Below are positions 34,050 to 40,375 of a DNA stretch of 40,375 nt, piece by piece. Position numbers and translations under genes: made by a program. Position 1 is the stretch's first letter. Every line of letters starts with the position of its first letter. This DNA comes from Ophiocordyceps camponoti-saundersi (nom. inval.) (Eukaryota > Ascomycota > Sordariomycetes > Hypocreales > Ophiocordycipitaceae). The stretch spans positions 1-40,375 of the forward strand of contig PDHQ01000303.1 of NCBI GenBank assembly GCA_003339415.1, written 5' to 3'. A model generated the notes under the pieces. The model was not told the origin of the DNA, did not search any database, and saw only the letters and a program-made list of their open reading frames with translations.

Positions 34050-37000
34050 TAAGTAAATTAATAATATTATAATTACGGTAATTTACGTAAGATAAGGCTA
34101 TATTTAGCTTTAGTTAAACTTAAAAATATTAGCGTAAAAAGTATTAGTAAGCTAAAACTAATATAAGTTAGTATATTAAAGTATTTACTTCGTAATTATA
34201 GTTACTAATAAGTATTAGTTAAGCTTTAGTTATAGTTTAATATTAGAGGAGATAGGCTAAGGTAATTCGTAGCGCTATTTAACTAGTTAAGGGTATCGAA
34301 AGAGTAAATAGTAAGTATTCTCCGGTTTAATACTATATTAATATAGAAGAGAGATTACTTTTAGCACGCGCTTATAAAAAAGAAACTTTCTAAGACTAAT
34401 TTTACCCATATAAAGTTATATAATTATAATATTAATATATTTTAGCAGGTCTCCGTATCTTTTAAGCGACTTCGCCTTATTAAAGTAAGGCGGGAAGTTA
34501 AAAGGAAATAAGGTAAGCTTAGAATATCTTATACGTAGCCGGTTTTCGGAGTCCTCTTATTATACTTTCTAATCCTAGCGGAGAAGGTTAGTTATAAACT
34601 TTTTCTTAAAAGGTAATATATCGTATCTTATCTATATTCGGACTTAACGTATATATTTTTTTAGCGGCTACTTAGCTTTTTATCGTCTTATTAGTTAATA
34701 AGGGGGGAAGCGTAATAGGAACTTTAAAATATCTCTAAAAGCGGTCCGGATCTTATTTAGTATTATTATATCCTCTAAGTAGCGAAAAATATTAGTTTTC
34801 CTTTTATTTAAGTAAAGATTAAGTAGGGGAACTTAGAACTTAGCCTTAAGGTAATAAATAAGCGTAGCCTTATAAGCTTTAAGTACTATCCTAAAGCTTC
34901 GTAATTATTCTAGTCCTAGGGCTTTAGCTAAGCTTAGTAAGTTTCCGCCTATAAAAGTAATAATATAAAATATAATAATAATATACGCGATAAGTAATTA
35001 GATAACTTTTATATAAAGTTTATAAGCTTAAGTAAGGGGGTAACCTTAAGTAGAGGTAGATAAGAGGGAAAGGGTAAGGTTTTAGCGAAGGAGCTTAGTA
35101 TATATAATTCGTAAATAAGGTTTCTATTATAGCCGCTAATAAATCTAAACGCTTAGGAGTTTTACTTCGGAAATAAGGTAAACTTAGTAATCCCCTAATT
35201 AGATTAGGTCCGTTTCTAGAGTATATTTCCGGGAAAAATATATAAGCTTACTCTTCTCTAGCCCGAATTTTATATTATAATTACGCGCCTATTTTTCGTA
35301 TATTACTTATATAGCTTAGAGCTATCTTATAATCGTTTTAAAGTTAAGCCTAATATTAAGAAAGTTTATATTATCTGCGAAACTAATTACTTATATTTCT
35401 TCCTTATATATTAGCTAGTTATAAAGCGGGGCTATATATAAGATAAATAAGATAGCGGAGAGTAGCGAACTTTAAGGAACTCTAATCTTAATCCGATATA
35501 GTTCCGAAATCTTATTATTAAAGCGAAGTTAGGAGGTATAATCTTATAAGTAGCTACTAAGGAAAGCTAGAATTTAGTTTAGGAATCTTAGATACTTAAG
35601 TTTAGCGATAAGTTTATTATAATATATAATATTAAATACTTCCTTAATATTAAGTTATAGGAAGGACGCTACTCTTTTCTTAGCCTAAGTAGCTTAAATA
35701 AGCTTAGTAATTATAAGGATAGCTAGCTTCGTAGACCGGTTCCGCTTATTACTTATCTAGCTCTTAGGAAAGAGTTAGTATAACTCCGCGGCTTTAGTAA
35801 TTTATTATCTTATTATAATCTCTAAGATTTTACTTAAGTAATATAATAAAGATATAAGCTTATAAGCACCTACCTTTTAGTAAGCCTCCGGCTTCTTTCT
35901 AAACTTATATAAGATAATTATAATAGCGGACTATAGCTAGGGCAGGAAATAACTAAATTATATATATACTTAGAAAATTATAGCTAGCTAGGTAGTAAAA
36001 ATAGGGTAATATATTTTAAGAAATCTAATAAGAATATTATTTACTTTAGCTACTTTCTAGGAGGTTATTAACTTTAGCGTTATAAAGATATTAGTTTAAG
36101 TAATCTTAATATTAATAGAGAACTTAAGTTTAGGCGGCTTAGCGTTAGTTAGGGGCACGCTATAAAGCTAAGGAAAGAACTAATTAGCTAAAATATTAGC
36201 TTTAGCTATATAGCTATCGGCCTAAAATTTATTAGTTATCCTTAGCGTAGGGAGATAAACTAGATCTTAAAAAAGATTACTCCGGATATATACTTAACGC
36301 TCGATATACTAAAACTTAAAAAGTAAGCTAGCGATAATATAAAGGAAGGATTACTAATAAGTATATCTTACCGAGTTTACGGCCGTTTTCTAAGTAAAGG
36401 CTATCTCCTAAAACTATTATTAAGAGGAGTTTAAAAGGAGGGACTTATATTTACGCCGGGCCCGCTTAGCTACTTAAGTAGCTAAAGCTATAGCTAAGGT
36501 AAACTACGCCGCCTTACGAGAATAAGAGGGGGCGATAAATAATATTATCTAGTTAATAATAAGTTATAGCTTTTAGTAAAGTTAGTTAAGGGCGTTATCG
36601 ATCTCTATTAAGTTAGGAAAAGGGGAAAGTAAAAGGGTAATCTTAGCTAAGGATTTACGGTAAACTAGGTCCGGGTTTATATATCTTTACTATAAGTATA
36701 GTATACGCGCTACTATAAGTATAAGGATATTAGCTATAAGAGACTAAAAGATATAGTTAGATTTAATAAGGTTAAGGTCCGGACCGGTATAATATATATA
36801 CGAGTCCGCTATAGCCTAAACTAAGTTTAGCGTACTATCCTTATATTTATAGAAGATTCGGGTATATTCTCCCTTTAGAGTAAGGAGTTAAAGTTATAGC
36901 TTAGTTATCTTATAAATTAGCTAATCTAAGTTATTAGAGAGCCTCTTATAATAGTCCTAAAATAGGTAATATAAGTTAAAGTCGCCGATTAGGACGCGGT

Positions 37001-37690
37001 TAAGGTTTAGGGGAAGGTTTTAAAAAATTAAGAGGCTACCGCTATAAGGGGTATTAGGGGGAGAGTAAATAAAAATAAACTAAAGTTTAGAATAGAAAGT
37101 AATATTTATTTAGTCCTCCCCTATTTCTAAGAACTAAGTAAATATATTATATTTTTTATAGATATAAACTAAAATATAGCCGCCGCTATAAACGAGGCGG
37201 TAAGGCGAAGTCTTAGGCGGAGGAGGCTTAGCGCTAAGGTAGCTAATAGTTTCCTAAAAAGTAATAATATTATAATCCGATTTACTACTAAGTACTAGCT
37301 TAGCTAGCTTAGTACGCTTATTTATATTCTAAAAAAAGATTTTTATAAATATAAAGAAACGGTTATAATAGTATTAGTTTCTTCGTTATAATTTCTTTAT
37401 AGCTTAGTTATAGATTTTATCTAAGTTTAGGCTAGGGCTAGGGTAATTAGTACTTTTACGCTCTCTTAAATAGTAAGGTTAAGTTAAACTAAAAATAAAG
37501 CTAGTTTATCGATAGTTTATATAGGTAAGACGCTATTTATATTTTAGGGGAGGGAGGCACTTTAGGCCTATTAGATAAAGCGTCTTATTACCTTAGGGGT
37601 ATCCTTAATTACCTATATCTTAGTAGCGGGGCGGCCCCCTCCGGAGCCTAGGGGTTATCTATATTTTTTTCTAGTAACGAACTAGCCCGG
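34050..37690 (-). pseudogene. Second LINE ORF2 (endonuclease and reverse transcriptase)
   Basis: The endonuclease is well preserved: FIFIYSPPNT near 37060, RVLIGDFNLYYLF (from GDFNLHHPF, about 36990) and KGEYTRIFYKYKDSTLNLV (from GE.TR...STxDLV, about 36870-36815), then the SDH-type block. RT shows GAYKLISLLYYLSKILEIII (from GAYRPISLL...GKILE, about 35873-35815), LNIKEVFNIIYYNKLIAKLK (from LDIKGAFDxVxHDKL, about 35660-35600) and the catalytic FADNIN (from FADDxN, about 35384-35367). The C-terminal block is LRIVLKAYKATLIYYLKAKF (from LRxVTGAYKATPxxxLEAE) with VPLLNLYLN at 34905-34800. These are exact landmarks of I/Tad1-group ORF2. Confidence 0.92.
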
Positions 37691-37699
37691 GGACGCACT

Positions 37700-38960
37700 A
37701 TATATAATAACGTTCTTAGTTATTACTAATTTCGTTAGTTATAAGATAAACTATAAGCTAGGCTTAGTAAATCTAACTAATTATCTCTTATAATAAGCTC
37801 TCGCCTAATCTTAATACTTAATAGCGATAAGGTAAAGCTTAGATTATACGGGGTAGTCCCTATTATAAGAGATATAATAAAATAAATATCCTCCGATTCT
37901 AGCACGGTAATTATCCTTATTCTTATAATCGGTCGCTTTATACTTACTATAAAGCTTAGGGTATTTATATATTTTAGCGATATACCTAAAATAATAATAA
38001 TTATAGTATTATTAAGGGCGGACCGCGTCTAAGAATAGCTTTATACGAAAAATCTAAGCGTTAATAGCTAGCTTATTATTATAAAGTTTATTAGTATTAA
38101 TTAGTAATTTAAAGCTAATAATAACTACTATCTTAGTAAATCTAAGCTAGGGCTTAAGCGCTTATAGATAAGCTATAAGTATTTTATTAACTTATACTAT
38201 CTTATTAAGGAGGTTATCGCGTTCCCTAATAGTAAGGTTTAGAGGAAGTCTCTTAGTAATAATATTATAAATCTTATCTATAATAGTCGCCTTATCGCCG
38301 AAAATAAATATAATTTAGCCTAAGTCTTAAGTAAAGGTAGCTATATCCTTATTAAAAGTAAGTTTAATATCCCTATTATTAAAGCGGCGTATAGCTAGGT
38401 ATAAGTCGGAGTAAATAGCGGTATTAATAGCTTATATAATATTATATATTATCCTATTTATAATATTATCTATTATATCCGCTAAGCGAATAATAATTTT
38501 CTTTTTATAATATAAGGGAAGCTTCTTTTCTAAATTATATAGTAAAATTAAAGCTAATATAACTTATACTTATATTTAGTATCCTCCCTATTTCGTTATC
38601 TCCGAATATAATAATTTATAAAAAGTAGTAATAATTATATCTTTAATTTCCTCGCGCGTAATATAATTAGTTTAAGTCCGGAGTTAGTTTAATTTAAGTT
38701 CCCTATAAGCTATTACTATAGCTTAAGCTACGTAAAACGCGTTAGCTAATATAATACTTAATAATTAATAATATAGTTTTTTCTTATTTTTATTAACTAA
38801 GATTTATAATAATCCTTAGTTATATCTAATATATTTTCTATTAGAGTTAGTATTTTTAGACTAGTATATAAATAAATCTAACTTATATTTAGAGCGCGTC
38901 GTAACCTTAGTTCCTTTACGAAAATTTCTTCCTCCTCCGCCGCGGTTACGATTACCCCTA
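37700..38960 (-). pseudogene. Second LINE ORF1 (zinc knuckles)
   Basis: After a Gly/Arg-rich segment (GGGGRNFRKGTKVTTRSKYK, near 38950-38880) the minus strand reads through RIP stops to two zinc knuckles at about 38020-37890. Cys and His positions are now Tyr codons in the spacing CX2CX4HX4C followed by CX2CX4HX5C (readable residues FRYIAKIYKYPKLYSKYKAT). This identifies the gag-like ORF1 protein of a Tad1-clade LINE, upstream of its endonuclease frame. Boundaries are approximate because start codons are gone. Confidence 0.7.
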
Positions 38961-39089
38961 GCCGGAACTTAGCTAAGTATAGCCTTACTCTAAATTAAAC
39001 GGCGAATCCGACGCCGCTAATATCTTACCTTTTCTTTTTAGATCGCGCCTTATACTAAGCGCGTGTTAAGTTTTAAAAAGGGATATATA

Positions 39090-39771
39090 AAAAAGTTTAA
39101 GAAGGTTTTTATACCTAATAAAGGTTCTTAAAGCTAATAAGTATATTAATATACCCCGCGTAAAATACCGCTTAAGGAAAGTTAAGTTTAGCGGGTATTT
39201 TACTCTAGTATAAGTTAGCTATAAACTAGTTACGCGCGCTAAAAATTACTTATATAATTAAAATTATTAAAAAAAATAATAAGATAATAATAGCCCGCCT
39301 ATACTAGTAAGAGCGACCCCCCCCTCCTTTATATACTTTTAAGCCTTAAGTTACTAATTTATAAAAACTAACTTCCTAATTAGAAAAGCTTTCTAATTAG
39401 GAAGGCTTAAAAAAGGGGTATATATTTAAGTACGTATTATACGTAAAAGAGGTATATAGCTATATACTTAAGGGTTAAGTAATATATATTTAGAAGTTAG
39501 GGAGGTATATACTAGCATATATAAGTAATATATACCGCCGCTATTATTATCTTTTCCTTATCTTATCTATTTTTTCTTATCTTTCCTTATATTATATAAT
39601 ACTACCGTGACTAATAGTTACTTTCTTTATACGCGTAGAGCGCCTAGCCCGGCCTTAAGCCGGACGCGGTTTTATTATATAGCGGGGGGTTTTACCTCTT
39701 TTAGGAGGGTTTTTCTTACTTAACTTACTACTAAGGTTCTAGCAGCTACTTCTATAGCCTCTAAAGTACTA
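39090..39771 (-). repeat. 5' region of the second LINE, inverted copy of 2742-3440
   Basis: This matches 2742-3440 in reverse complement. It contains the GC-rich start (39640-39720), a poly-C run near 39315 and about two units of the 17-bp palindromic repeat near 39370-39410, against four at 3105-3170. It leads into ORF1 of the minus-strand LINE. Confidence 0.75.
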
Positions 39772-39788
39772 TAATAATAATAATAATA
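39771..39788. repeat. (TAA)n microsatellite at second LINE 5' end
   Basis: Perfect TAA units lie at the exact point where the inverted homology with 2742-3440 ends, complementing the (TTA)n tract at 2724-2742. Confidence 0.7.
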
Positions 39789-39837
39789 TTAGAATTAGTA
39801 AGAAAATAATCGGATATTTACTTAATATTAACCTAGG

Positions 39838-40030
39838 GTTTAAAATTAGTTAGTTATAACTAACTAATAACTAATTAAAGTTTAGTTATAACTAAAATAC
39901 GTACTTTTTAGTTAGTTATTAGTTAGTCACTCTAGTAACTTTAGTTAGTTACTAAATAAAGTGACTAACTAACTAAAGACTAAAAACTAAAATAATTAAA
40001 GCTTTAGTTAGCTTACGTAAGCTAATTAAA
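39838..40030. repeat. TTAGTTAG/CTAACTAA repeat cluster, copy C
   Basis: The units are the same as in copies A and B. It starts GTTTAAAATTAGTTAGT like copy A and ends with AGCTTACGTAAGCT, as copy B starts. The shared ends suggest one family of about 190 bp. Confidence 0.55.
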
Positions 40031-40375
40031 TATAAAAAAAACTAGTATATAGCTCCGATTATATATTTTATATAACTTAAGTTTTTTTTTTAATTAGACT
40101 ATTATTTAGCAAGTAAAAAAATCTTAAATATTATATATTAAAAAGAAGAAATTAAATATAATAATAAGTATATAGAAAATAGTAAATAAATATTATAAAA
40201 TTTAATATAGCTTTAAGCCTTTATATAAGGCTTAAATATAACTTAAAGAGTCTTTATTACTTAAAGCTTTTAAGCTTAAAATATTTAATATTATAATAAT
40301 AATATATAAAAAGTTAATATAAAGAAAAAATATATTATTAGCTAGAAAAACTTATCTAATAATAAGTAAAAAAAA
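40031..40375. other. AT-rich end of window, no gene seen
   Basis: These are very AT-rich bases with poly-A/T runs. No coding frame or repeat partner was found. Confidence 0.5.

Larger units (their letters stand above)
34000..39771 (-). mobile_element. Second Tad1-type LINE, minus strand, RIP-inactivated
   Basis: The minus strand carries a 5' region (39771-39090, shared with 2742-3440), ORF1 with zinc knuckles and ORF2 with endonuclease, RT and C-terminal part. It is a different family from the plus-strand LINE: the motif wording differs, for example LNIKEVFN against NFTGAFN in the same RT block. The 5' end is marked by a (TAA)n tract at 39771-39788. The 3' end is not fixed and lies near 34000, where the Thr/Pro-rich plus-strand frame ends. 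Confidence 0.85.

Noticed and set aside
34400..36800. Apparent plus-strand frame continuing from the Thr/Pro-rich ORF
   Set aside because: The minus strand carries clear LINE RT and endonuclease motifs with correct spacing, so the plus-strand reading beyond about 34000 is an antisense artefact.
1..40375. Promoters, TATA boxes, terminators and tRNA genes
   Set aside because: TATA-like and poly-T motifs occur constantly by composition in this AT-rich sequence, and no tRNA with A and B boxes and a cloverleaf was found, so none can be supported.
1..40375. Telomere or centromere identity of the window
   Set aside because: No TTAGGG array is present. AT-rich RIPped repeats fit a centromere but equally any heterochromatic block, so the sequence alone does not decide.

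Overview
This window looks like AT-rich, gene-free heterochromatin from a filamentous ascomycete (Pezizomycotina-type) genome that has been heavily altered by repeat-induced point mutation (RIP). CpA and its complement TpG are almost absent: the first 600 bases hold two CA and no TG. TpA is very abundant, while CpG, CpC and CpT survive. As a result there is almost no ATG or TGA, TAA and TAG interrupt every frame, and no intact protein gene remains in 40 kb. The genus cannot be told from the sequence. Every gene entry below is a RIP-inactivated pseudogene read through its stops. Protein families were recognised from motifs that remain after allowing for C-to-T and G-to-A change (for example Cys to Tyr, Asp to Asn, Gln to stop).

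Layout. 1-2160: AT-rich, nothing recognisable. 2163-4080: a TTAGTTAG-type repeat cluster, a TTA microsatellite, then the 5' region of a LINE-like element and part of an unidentified reading frame. 4857-5030: a second TTAGTTAG cluster. 5031-18112: a palindromic unit with arms of about 1.9 kb and a loop of about 1 kb. Its left arm is interrupted by a small LTR element (5863-14185, 210-bp LTRs, target duplication AGTAA). That element is in turn interrupted by a 6.5-kb Gypsy retrotransposon on the minus strand (6515-13056, 186-bp LTRs, target duplication ACGCG). 18113 to about 21250: the 3' part of a Copia retrotransposon on the plus strand. 21250-24973: largely featureless. 25004 to about 30880: a Tad1-type LINE on the plus strand with ORF1 (CCHC zinc knuckles) and ORF2 (endonuclease, reverse transcriptase). 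30870-31800: an unidentified frame on the minus strand, related to 3430-4080. 31830 to about 33990: a LINE-like 5' end with a Thr/Pro-rich frame, plus strand. 34000-39771: a second Tad1-type LINE on the minus strand. 39772-40375: a microsatellite, a third TTAGTTAG cluster and AT-rich sequence.

Order of events. The insertion order in the left half can be read directly: palindromic unit first, then the small LTR element, then the Gypsy element. The small LTR element and the Gypsy share LTR termini, so the Gypsy family may have mobilised the small one. The Gypsy LTRs differ at 15 of 186 positions, all transitions, which fits RIP after insertion. No tRNA, rRNA, CRISPR, promoter or host gene is supported anywhere in the window.
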